Of a stretch of 64,000 nucleotides of DNA, positions 1 through 9,300 are shown piece by piece. The notes under the pieces are model-generated. The model had not been told where the DNA came from. It did not search any database and saw only the letters and a program-made list of their open reading frames with translations. Made by a program: the position numbers and the translations under genes. This DNA comes from Entoloma clypeatum (taxonomy: Eukaryota; Basidiomycota; Agaricomycetes; Agaricales; Entolomataceae), in the NCBI GenBank assembly GCA_963565915.1, contig OY751496.1:2480001-2544000 (forward strand). Reading direction: 5' to 3'. Position 1 is the stretch's first letter; each line of letters begins with the position of its first letter.

Positions 1-812
1 CGCATTGAATACTTGGGCCTTATTATTGAACGAGGACATGTAGAGATGGATCCGGTAAAGGTAGTGGGGGTAGTGGAGTGGCCCGCTCCGACAAATGTCT
101 GAGAAGTACAGTCCTTCCTGAGATTCACTAACTTCTACTGCCGTGTTATTGAAGGGTTTTTGGACATCGCACACCCTCTCTTTGCACTCACAAAGAAAGG
201 GCACCTCTGGTCCTGGAAGGAGGGAGAAGTGCCTGTGTTTGCGGAGCTGAAGCAGAGGATCACATCCACTCCGATCCTGGTCCTAGCTGATCATGGAACA
301 GAGTGGTGGATAGAAGCGGATAGCTCGGACTTTGCAACCGGAGCAGTACTGTCCCAACCAACAGAGGATGGTAAGTGGCACCCTGTCACATTCTATTCCA
401 AAAGCCTTAGTCCGGTGGAATGCAACTACGAGATCCACGACAAGGAGATGTTGGCAGTGGTCCGCGCATTGGAGGAATGGAGGCCCGACATCTCTGCACT
501 TGGAACCGCACGCTCCTATGTTCAAAACATCTGGAAACTTCATGGACTACCGGAGGCCATTGTTTCCGACCGCGGACCACAGTTTGTCACCAAGTTCACA
601 TGCAAACTATACAGGCTACTAGGCATCAAGGTTGCTGCCTCAACAGCCTACCACCTGCAGTTGGATAGACAGACGGAGCAGGTCAATCAAGGACTGGAAC
701 AATACCTTTGCCTATTTGTCAATGAATTTCAAGACAATTGGGATGAATGGCTTCCAATGCCCAAATTCCCATATAACGACCATGTTCACGCATCGACATG
801 CCAAACCCCATT
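1..812 (+). pseudogene. Ty3/Gypsy family A pol remnant (A3): RT end and RNase H fused to integrase core
   Basis: One reading frame from base 1 shows the end of a Gypsy reverse transcriptase (YLGLII, EVQSFL), the RNase H start (TEWWIEADSSDFATGAVLSQ) and then, near 480-487, a jump straight into the integrase core (ISALGTARSYVQN, SDRGPQFV). The same integrase stretch in the A2 copy at 50.4-50.6 kb is preceded by a zinc-binding region and linker, so the middle of pol is deleted here. A TGA at 100-102 interrupts the frame between the conserved words APTNV and EVQSFL. The frame is cut at 812 inside the integrase word QTPF by the LTR of element B1. It is a dead fragment, open at the left window edge. 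Confidence 0.85.
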
Positions 813-1304
813 TGTTAAGAACTGATCAACAAAAATGTCGGAGCTATGTCGGACACGTTGGAGGGTCGGAGGGTCGGAGCGCGTGCAATGTAGGGGCAAG
901 GACTTGGCTTCAACTTGTGTGTTGCGCCCTCACTAATATGTTGGTGTCCTTATTTCAGAGGATCGGAGGATCGGAGGGTTGGAGGGTTGGAGGTCGGACT
1001 CAAGTTAAGAGTCGGAAAGAGGACGGGAGGTGTGATGTCGAATCTAAGTTGATATTCAAACTGAAGCTAATACATGGTTCTACATAAGTTTAAATACTAT
1101 GTCAGAGGATGTGTGGCTTTGTTGGAGTCGGATAACGAGTGGCTGTCAGAGATGCTTAACATAAGTAAAATGGTCGGATGTAAGTAATGTTCGTAGTAAC
1201 GAGATTCATAACAGTAAGTATGCATAATAAGTATTAGTCAAAATGTCGGAGGTGTCAGGTGTTGGAATTGGTTGGAAATCATCGGAGCTGATCAGAATGT
1301 AACA
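813..1304 (-). repeat. 3' LTR of Gypsy element B1
   Basis: This segment starts TGTTAAGAACTGATC and ends CTGATCAGAATGTAACA, so the termini are inverted TGTTA...TAACA. It carries the family B core around 895-930 (GACTTGGCTTCAACTTGTGT followed by GTTGCGCCC). On its right, on the minus strand, is the polypurine tract CCCTAAGGGGGAAATAC at 1305-1321, which marks it as the 3' LTR of a minus-strand element. It is divergent from the other family B LTRs in the window. The element landed in the integrase frame of A3. The second target-site copy is not found because the other end of B1 is truncated. Confidence 0.75.
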
Positions 1305-1470
1305 GTATTTCCCCCTTAGGGCCGAACCCATGAGGCCTAAAGACCTAGGTGGTTGGTGCACGTGAACTGTGTCATGTGATGCGTTGGTTGAAAATACCGT
1401 CCAAGTGGTTCATTCTTCTTGTTCCCCCCATTATCTTTCCATTTGAAAAACTCTTCTGATAATCCTCAAA

Positions 1471-2128
1471 ATGTCGGCAAATGGATTCCAAAAAGAATTG
1501 GAGGCGCTGCAGGCCAAACTCGCGGAGGTGGAGGCTAAGAAGTGAGCAGCGGAGGAGGAGGCTGCCAAGAAGGCCGAGGAGGAGCGGAGAGCGGAGGAAG
1601 AGAGGGCTGCGGAGGCAGCGCGGGTAGCGGAGGAGATGCGTCGGGCATTGAAGCTGGCATCTCAGAAGAGGGCCAATGAGGTGGCCACTGCGCAAGGGGT
1701 CGGGGGAGCTGCAGGCAGAGAAGAAGAAGAGGGCGACGAAGAAGAGGAAGGTGGAGGAGGTGACAGCGATGGTTGGAGAGGGGTCAGGAGTCGGGGTCGG
1801 AGTCGGTGCCTGTGATAGGTGCATTATGAAGGGCGTTGAGTGCGAACACGAAGAGTGAGTTCTTCTTTGGTTCGTCTTTTCTGTTTTAACCTTTTGTTTT
1901 AGGAATAAGTCGTTCTGCAAGGGTTGTATTAAAGACAAGAAGAGCGAGGTCGGAGTGTTGGAGGGAAAGTCGGAGGTGAAGGAGGTGAAGAAAACGGTGA
2001 AGGTGAATAAGGGGAAGAAAAAGGCGTCGGAGATGCCGTCGGAGAGGGTCAGAGGACACCGTCTTGGGTGTCCTCAAGATGATACTGGCGGAGACGAGGC
2101 AGGTGAGGTGACTGCTAACAGCAGTTGA
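1471..2128 (+). pseudogene. Antisense accessory gene of Gypsy B1 (coiled coil plus zinc-cluster type), decayed
   Basis: On the strand opposite to B1 pol, an ATG at 1471 opens a charged Ala/Glu/Lys coiled-coil frame (MSANGFQKELEALQ). It has an in-frame TGA after about 24 codons and later needs a frameshift to reach the word CDRCIMKGVEC. A canonical intron follows at 1855-1902 (GTGAGT...TTTTAG, 48 bp). Exon 2 (1903-2128) starts ENKSFCKGCIKDKKS. Across the junction the pattern is CX2CX6CX8CX2C, with the sixth cysteine of a Zn2Cys6 cluster missing (Glu there). The intact homologue lies at 25957-26975 in element B2, at the same place in the element and with an intron at the same place in the motif. 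The 3' end overlaps the 3' end of B1 pol. Confidence 0.7.
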
Positions 2129-4243
2129 AGACTCGGTGAGCTTGTTGGGATAAGCGGAATGAAAGTCGGAGACAAGCTTGGGGGTGTTTTCCAGTTCATT
2201 GGCTGGTAGCCAAGAGAATTCTTCATCAGTGTTTTCATATCCTAACCAACGGACAAAATATAGTGGCTTGCAGCTACGTCGTTGGTCGATCTTTGAGTCG
2301 ATGATTTCGGCAATCTCGTACTCTAGTTCTCTGTCGATATCAATCAGAGGAGGCGGAGGTTGGGTCCGATTCAGAATGGTGTTTGGAGTTGCAGGTTCAA
2401 GCATGGAGACATGATAGACGGGGTGAACACCGCAGAATGTGTCAGGGAGTCGGAGGGTAAAGGAGTGTGTGCCGGGTTGTGCAATGATCTCATATGGTCC
2501 CAAGTACTTTTCTGAGAGTTTATTGGATGGGCGTGTTGTGCAGAAGAACTGTGCTTTGACAAAAACCTGTTGTCCAACAGAGAATGTTGGAGGTGTGATC
2601 CAATTATTGTCGGAGGACTTCTGGTAATGTCGTTGAGCGTCGGAGATGGTGGCTTTCAGTTCTTGGTGAAGTTCGTCTAAGTCGGTCATGAAGGATCGGG
2701 CTCGGGAAGAGGCGAGGTCTCGTTCCGGGTGAACAGTAATGTTCGGATGGTAACCCTTGTTAGCAAAGAAGGGAGATATGCCAGTCGTAGCACTAGGTGC
2801 ATTGTTGTACGCGAACTCCGCAATCGGAAGGAGAGCGGACCAGTTGTCCTGTTGGTAGTTGCAGAATATCTGCAAGTACTGTTCGAGGGTCTGGTTAGTG
2901 CATTCGGTTTGGCCATCGCCTTTGGGGTGGTAACCGGAGGTGAAGTGGAGGGTCATGTTCAGAGCCTTTGCAAGAGATCGGAAGAATCGGGAGACGAATT
3001 CAGGGCCGCGGTCGGAGGTGACATGTTTGGGGATGCCGTGTTTAGAGAAGACATGTAATACAAAGAGTATGGCAAGGTCTTCGGAGGTGCAGTGAACGGT
3101 TGACATTGGTTGTCGGAATGAAGATACTTTGTTTCGTTAATCGGTCAACGATAACAAGGATGGAGTCAAAGTTGTCAGAGGTCGGAAGGGTCTCAATGAA
3201 ATCCATTGAGATAGAATTCCAAGGATGTTCGGGGATCGGAAGCTGTTTGAGTAGGCCGTAGGGCTTGTGTCTTTGTGGCTTTGATCACATGCAAGTGGTA
3301 CATGACTTGCAATAGTGTTTGACAAAATCTTGTATTCCGGGCCAGGTGTAATCACGCTGAATGAGACTAAGTGTCTTGTTCTGACCTGGGTGTCCAGCAA
3401 GCATATGATCGTGCTTGTGCTGTAGGACTCAGAGTTGGAGGTTGTCGGAGTCAGGAACATATATCCAATCGTCATGTCGGAGGAAACCATTGGGGTTGAG
3501 AGACCAGTGGGGTTTAGGATCTTCAGAAGGAGTGTTGTAAAGAGTGTCGGAAGGCAGTGCTGTGAGTATGTCGTGGTGGAGCTTCTCTGTGTCCATGATA
3601 ATGGTTGCACGGAGGACGGGCTCAAGGAGTTGAGTCGCGTGAACTGAAGCGGAGAGCTGTTCTTGCAAAAAGACTGGTCAGAGGTTGGTCGGATTGATGT
3701 CAATGTAGTCGCTATTTCCCCCTTTAGGGTAGACATCCCAACGTCTAGTTAGAGAGTCGGGTTTAGTTCCCAATTGGCTGGGGCAGAATTGGATGACAAG
3801 GTTGAACTGGAAAAGGTATTCCAACCATCGGACTTGTCGGCATGAAAGAACTTTGGTGGTGGCAAAATACTCGAGGTTTTTGTGGTTGGTAACGATGTCA
3901 ATCGGAGTACTGGAGCCTTCAAGATAATGGCACCAAATTTTAAATGCTTCGTAGATGGCAAGAAGTTCCTTATCGTGGGTGTCATAGTTTACTTCGGGGG
4001 CCGTGAAGGTGTGGGAATGGAATGCGACGGGGTGGACTTCATTGTCGGAGGTGACTATCAACAGAATAGCCCCTAGGACATAGTCGGATGCGTCTGTTTC
4101 GACAATTATCGGAGAGTTGGGGATCCAGTGTGTCAGGATCAGAGTGGTGGTAAATGCCTTTTTCAGGTCATTCAAAGTGGTTCGAGCATCGTCGGAGAAC
4201 AGCCAAGTGGCATGTTTCCTGGTTAAACAAGTGAGTGGAATAG
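1886..4243 (-). pseudogene. Gypsy B1 pol, 5'-truncated: RNase H, integrase, chromodomain
   Basis: Read from 4243 downward, the frame starts at the RT/RNase H boundary (LTRKHATW) and continues with RNase H (IIVETDASDYVLGAIL), a zinc-binding region (HDHMLAGHPGQN, CKSCTTCM), the integrase core (SDRGPEFVSRFF, GYHPKGDGQTE) and a C-terminal chromodomain (YFVRWLGYENTDEEFSWLP). Three TGA stops and a frame change near 3100-3140 break it. Alignment by eye to the intact B2 pol (27020-29295) shows two of the stops at arginine positions (CM*SKP against CMRAKP; QL*VLQ against LRILR). Gag, protease and most of RT are absent. The frame runs beyond the chromodomain and overlaps the antisense gene. It cannot be functional. 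Confidence 0.85.
3703..3727 (-). other. Candidate central polypurine tract of Gypsy B1
   Basis: On the minus strand this pol segment reads CCCTAAAGGGGGAAATAGC. It is nearly the same as the 3' polypurine tract of this element at 1305-1321 (CCCTAAGGGGGAAATAC). It encodes the YPKGGNS stretch just after RNase H. Elements B2 and 29296-31982 have the same pairing, each with its own variant purine pattern. See the finding on covariation. Confidence 0.5.
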
Positions 4244-4942
4244 TGATGTGGCTTCGTCAGAGTCGGATAACGATGAGAAGATGGGACTTGATGAGCAGCC
4301 CGCGGTGCGAAAACACACAAAACCCCTCACAACTCCTCAACAAAATAGTTCAAGGGTGGCGGGAACTTAACCACTTATTTTGTAAGTAGTTAGATTCGTT
4401 TGTCTTTTGTAGAAAGTCGTCGCAAGGTTGTGCATCGACAATCAAGGGTTTTGATCAAATAAAATATTATATGAGATCGAGTTTCCTCAGGGTTCACTGA
4501 GACTCCCTTTGGATGAGACTTAGAAAATCAAACCACTCAATCAATCACTGAGAGAGAGAGAGAGAGGGATTGGATCTGGCTGGGGGGCCTTTCTAATCTA
4601 CAGTACATGGCAGGGAACTACAGTTTTTATACAAGACAAGAGATCAATAAGGTTTATCACAAGATATGTCCATAACAAATCAGTTTCCAGGGTATCTGTT
4701 ATTTGGGCATGGTCCAAATATTCACATGGGTCTTTTAAGCATATTTCCAAGGTGTTGAGAGGGCAACTGGCCCTGGCGGAGTGGAGTGACAAGAACACGT
4801 CGTTTCGCGAGCATTCTAGAAGTCCGCATCAATATTGATGTTGTCGATTGATCAATCAAGTTCCCGGTTGTCATTGATCAAGGGTCCGAAGTGTCACGGA
4901 CCGGGAACCCGTTTCCAGGGTTCAGTCTAGTTCTGGTAAGCC
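4244..4942. other. Gene-free junction between B1 and LINE1, with an (AG)n microsatellite
   Basis: About 4244-4290 resembles part of the B1 LTR (GAGTCGGATAACGA occurs in both, compare 1124-1137), so it may be the stub of the lost 5' LTR. A perfect (GA)n run lies at 4550-4567. The rest shows no coding frame, no paired ends and no feature I recognise. Confidence 0.5.
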
Positions 4943-5042
4943 TTTTTTTTTTTTTTTTTTTTTTTTTGGTCAACAATTTATATAGCGGTATACTAGGGGT
5001 ACAGTCCGCTTGACGTAGAGTAAACTACATCGATCCAAGGAT

Positions 5043-5698
5043 CTACGTACGCGTGAAGAACAAGCGGCGCAAAGCTCCGTCGAGCTGATAAGTCCTTGCG
5101 CCAGGACGGGGGGGTCTGTTATAAACAAACGTGTTAGTATGCGCACCCGAGTACTCGGTTGCGTGATACAAGATCACTCCAACCTTGCAAGGTTGGCCGT
5201 TGACGGCGCTGGGGGGTGTCTGCGCCCTACCCACCAAAGAAGCGCCTGTGCGGTTCTTACCCTTCGATCGTGTTCGCTTGCCAGAGGGGGCTGCACCCCT
5301 TTGAACCCAGCGCGCTACCACGCGACTACTGCCAACGGTTGTGTTGGGCGTTGGACGATCCCGGAAGGCAAATGCCCCTGGGTTATCCATGATGAATTTC
5401 CCGAAGACGTCCCAGATGGGAGTGTTCCTCGAGAAGGTGGGCATGTCTGGTGGCCTGGTGGGGTGGTGCAGACATTTGTAGAAAACGTGGGCAAAGTCCT
5501 CGACGGACCCCGGACCACAGTCGCATTGTTCAACTTTGTCACCAATGTTGAACCTATGTCTATAGTGGCCAATTGGGGCGTGGCTGGTGAGGCCGCGGAC
5601 CATTTGAGCTGTGAGGGATTGGGAGTGACCCACATCCTTAAGCCATGTACCGCCCTTGAGGTGGGACGGCTTCATACATTTGGCCCGAGCGTGGTCTT
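5043..5698 (-). pseudogene. LINE1 ORF2, C-terminal part downstream of Copia1
   Basis: The frame continues that of 11484-15045 once Copia1 and one copy of its target-site duplication are removed (RRQD joins HARAKCMKPSHLKGG). The segment holds the post-RNase H region found in many fungal LINE ORF2 proteins: TSHAPIGHYRHRFN followed by the Cys/His pattern CDCG...HVFYKCLHH. It ends in RRLFFTRT and a stop at 5043, 75 bases before the poly(A) tail. The plus-strand ORF across the same bases is its shadow. Confidence 0.8.
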
Positions 5699-6009
5699 TG
5701 TTGAAACTTTTCCCATCACGTAGATTAGATTAGATTAGATTACATCACGTGACCTTTACATATCTTTGTTACATACTTGTTTGGTTGGTACAAACAGTAG
5801 TACGGTATATAAGACCAGGAAACTGTCAATATCATCAAGTTGTCTCTTGACTCTTAACCAGCTCCATCGCTCTCACCAGCCTCAACCGCTCTCACCAGCC
5901 TTACCCCCCTCCAAACCATGTAAGTGACTATAGCGGTATCGTACAGTACTTCCACTGTAGCCGTGTTGCTCAGTACACCTGTGGCTAGCGCCCAGGTGGA
6001 ACTTCAACA
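5699..6009 (+). repeat. 5' LTR of Copia1
   Basis: It starts TGTTGAAACTTTTC and ends GGAACTTCAACA (TGTTGA...TCAACA inverted ends). It contains a short AGATT repeat near 5721-5741 and a TATA box TATATAAG at 5806-5813. The 3' copy at 11173-11483 has the same length. Confidence 0.97.
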
Positions 6010-6022
6010 GGTTATGGGCCCC
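6010..6022 (+). promoter_or_regulatory. Copia1 primer binding site, half-tRNA initiator-Met type
   Basis: Directly after the 5' LTR the sequence is GGTTATGGGCCCC. The first 12 bases are complementary to the anticodon stem-loop of eukaryotic initiator tRNA-Met (GGGCCCAUAACC), not to a tRNA 3' acceptor end. Drosophila copia is primed this way by a cleaved 5' half of the tRNA. The same 13 bases except the last follow the LTR of the second copy at 62816. Confidence 0.75.
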
Positions 6023-6370
6023 GGATAGCAGAGGGACCTGGGAAACGCTGGCAACAGCGAGTACCTGCCCACTCTACCCTGGTTGGCAAAGAACCGATCG
6101 AAAGATCTAGGTTCTGAGTCATACTTCTTCACATATGAACCTGGGAACGTCATTACGACAAGTACCTGTCATGAAACGTCCCTAAGGGGATTAACCTAGT
6201 ACACTCCATGTGGAAACGTTGATCGCACCTTACACGTTTCTGACATATAAAGGGTTTTCCCATGACCGCTATTCCTGAAGGGAATATGTCATAAGGAATC
6301 ATTCAATTGTTTTCTCGAATCATATTCATAACACATCACTGATTGAGAACCCTTTTTAGATTCATTCAAA

Positions 6371-9300
6371 ATGTCTACCTCTCGTTCTGCACTCGACACG
6401 ATCACTGCCTTTGACGGCATCGACTACCGGAGCTGGGCCGAGAAGATGAAGTCTTACCTCCTCCATCAAGGAGTCTGGCGCCTTGTTTCTGGCGACATCC
6501 CCCGCCCTGTCATCGCCGACTTCACCACCACAGTCTCCACCCCTGGGGCCACTGCTACTGCTCCCCCTGTGCTGGCCACCACGGTCGACCAGCCCGGCTT
6601 CCGCAAGGAAGAAAAAACCTGGATCAGGGACGATGACGTAGCTCTTGGGGCGATACGCCTGAAGGTCTCCGAGGCAATCAGACGCCACATCAAGGACGCC
6701 ACTTCCTCGAAAGACGCCTGGAAGTCATTAAAGGATGCCTACTCCAAGGTATCCCCGGCCGTCATCTTCGGCGACTTCAAGGCCGCCGCCACCTACAAGC
6801 TCTCTGGACGCGACCCCGTCCCTGAAATCGAACGCCTGGGGTCTCTTTTCGCTCGGCTCGCCGACTCGAACTTTGACGTCCCCGATCTGATGCAGGCAAT
6901 GATCCTGGCAAATGCAATTCCCGACGCCTGGTCGTCACTCTCCACCGCCCTCTTCCAAGTCTATGACGCCGACGATTTCACCTACAAGGCCGTCGCCGAA
7001 AGCATCATATCAGAGTACCGGCGCAAGTATTCGATTGGGTCCACTCGTACGTCCAACGAGCAGGCCCGGAAAATTTCCGGGACAAAGCGAAAGGGGCAGG
7101 ACCCCAAATGGGAAAAGCAGCAAAAGCCGAGTACCTCGCAGAACGACGCTGACGAGCAGCCTAACTCGACTGACCATAGTACCGCTTCTGAAAAGAAGAA
7201 GGGAAAAGGACGATGGCGCAATCAGAAGAAAAACGCCAACACTGCGGACAACGCGTCTGACCATGTGGAAGAAACGGTTGAGTTCGTTGCTCCCGCCATC
7301 CACTTTCCTCCTCTTCCGACACCGTCCTTCACAACCGTCACTGGCCGCGGAAAAACAATGAGTACCGCCCAGCCAGACTCTCAAAAGATGCAGTCGCTCC
7401 TTCAGCGAATGAACCCCCCTCCGTCACAGTACACCGGACTTCCTTCTGGAAGACCGTCCGTGTGGAAAAAGAATGACCATGTCCGCAAACTTGCGCGCGG
7501 CATTGGTGCTCGCCCCTCAGGATCGAATCTTCGTATCCTAGACACCATCATTCCCGACATCGACGAAAGGCCGGCTAAACAGCGTCGCGTAGCCCCGTCG
7601 ATAGAAGAATCACTAAAAATGATGGACATAGACCATCAAAGCGAGCGGATGGGGCCGGAACAATTCGAAGATGGGCTGATCGAACTTGACGGTTCGTCAC
7701 ATTCTTCTCTCAAACTTGACCAAATGGGAAATGCTAATGATCACGCACAGACGTTTGAATATATATTAGCCAGTACCGATGCAGATAGTATAGATCTCTT
7801 TAGCGATGATCTGTACAAAAAATATACCAAACATTTTGCGTCCTGCACACACTGCAAAGAGAAAGAACGCGCTCAGTGGATTTTAGATTCCGGCGCATCA
7901 TTACACTTTACCCATGAGTTCAAAGACTTCGCATATTACAGGCCTCTCAAGGCTAAGCGATTTGTCCAAACAGCTGCAAAGGGAAAGAAACTGGAAATTC
8001 TCGGAGTTGGGGCCGTTCCAGTACGGCATACCCTGAATGGGGAAACTAAAACCCATCTCCTACGACCGGTATTTTATATTCCGGATATGGACACACGTCT
8101 ATTGTCCCTAGGTGTCTTCCTTAACCATGGTTACAAAGTTGATGGAATGCGCGGAGAAATTAATATCTCTAAAGGGCTGAACAAAATACAGTTTTCGCCT
8201 CATTTCATCGGACAAACCATTTACTGGTTAGACACTGAAATACGCTATGACCAAATCCACGCGATCTCTAGCGAAATCACTGTTGAAACCTGGCATAAAC
8301 GTCTTGGCCACCCAAATGACCAGGTGCTTAATAAAATTCCCACTAGTACCAAAGGAGTACCCAGGACGTTAGTATGTGAGAAATCACAGGAAAGCTGCAC
8401 AGGGTGCCTCAAAGGGAAAATGCCGAATCAATCTTATCCTAACTCGATGACAAGGGCTGTCAAACCCTTTGATTTGATCCATTCGGATTTGAAGCAGATA
8501 TCCACGGCATCATACCATAAGTACCAATATTTCCTTACCTTTTTGGACGATTTTTCATCCCATGTCTGGGTCGTCTTGCTTAGGAAGAAGTCAGGCGCCA
8601 TCACGGCGCTGAAACAATTCCTTGCGATGATCCAGAATCAATTTGCCGCTACCCCTAAAAAATGGCGGGTTGATGGAGGTGGAGAATTTGACGAATACAA
8701 GGATGTACTTGCCGATCATGGAATTCTGATCGATGTCACGCTCCCATATCAGCACCAGCAGAATGGTAGAGCAGAAAGGATCAATCGAACACTATGGGAA
8801 AAATCTCAGGCATTGCGCTTCGATGCATGCTTACCGCCCATGTGGTGGGAATTCTGTTTGGAACACGCAGCATTTCTCTACAACAGAACCCCCATGCAGC
8901 GTCTTGAATGGAAAACCCCTTACTCCAGGGTGACCAATGAGATCCCCGACATGTCTAGTGTCAGAGTATTCGGATGTCAGGCATATGTATATATCCCAAA
9001 GGAGAAACGTAGGAACTCCCTGGAATCAAGATCCCGATTGATGATTTATCTCGGATCGAAACCAGGGGTCAAAGGATACCGCTTCATGGATCCTGAGACC
9101 AACACGATTTTCATGGGCGGGAAAGCTATCTTTGATGAAAGCAAGTACCCTAGATGCCACATTGACCCGTTGCCAGAAAACCATCCAGAAATGGAAAACC
9201 CAGAGCCGGCTGATGAGTTTGAGGATCTCATCCCTGGCAGCAACGACGACGAAAGTCACAACGAAACACCTCATGACCCACTTCCCATTGAACAGGATCA

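Noticed and set aside
5139..5723. 194-aa plus-strand ORF
   Set aside because: It is the antisense shadow of the LINE1 ORF2 C-terminus and runs into the Copia1 LTR.
5721..5741. AGATT repeats in the Copia LTR as a telomere or origin motif
   Set aside because: Only four units, identical in each LTR copy, so simply part of the LTR.
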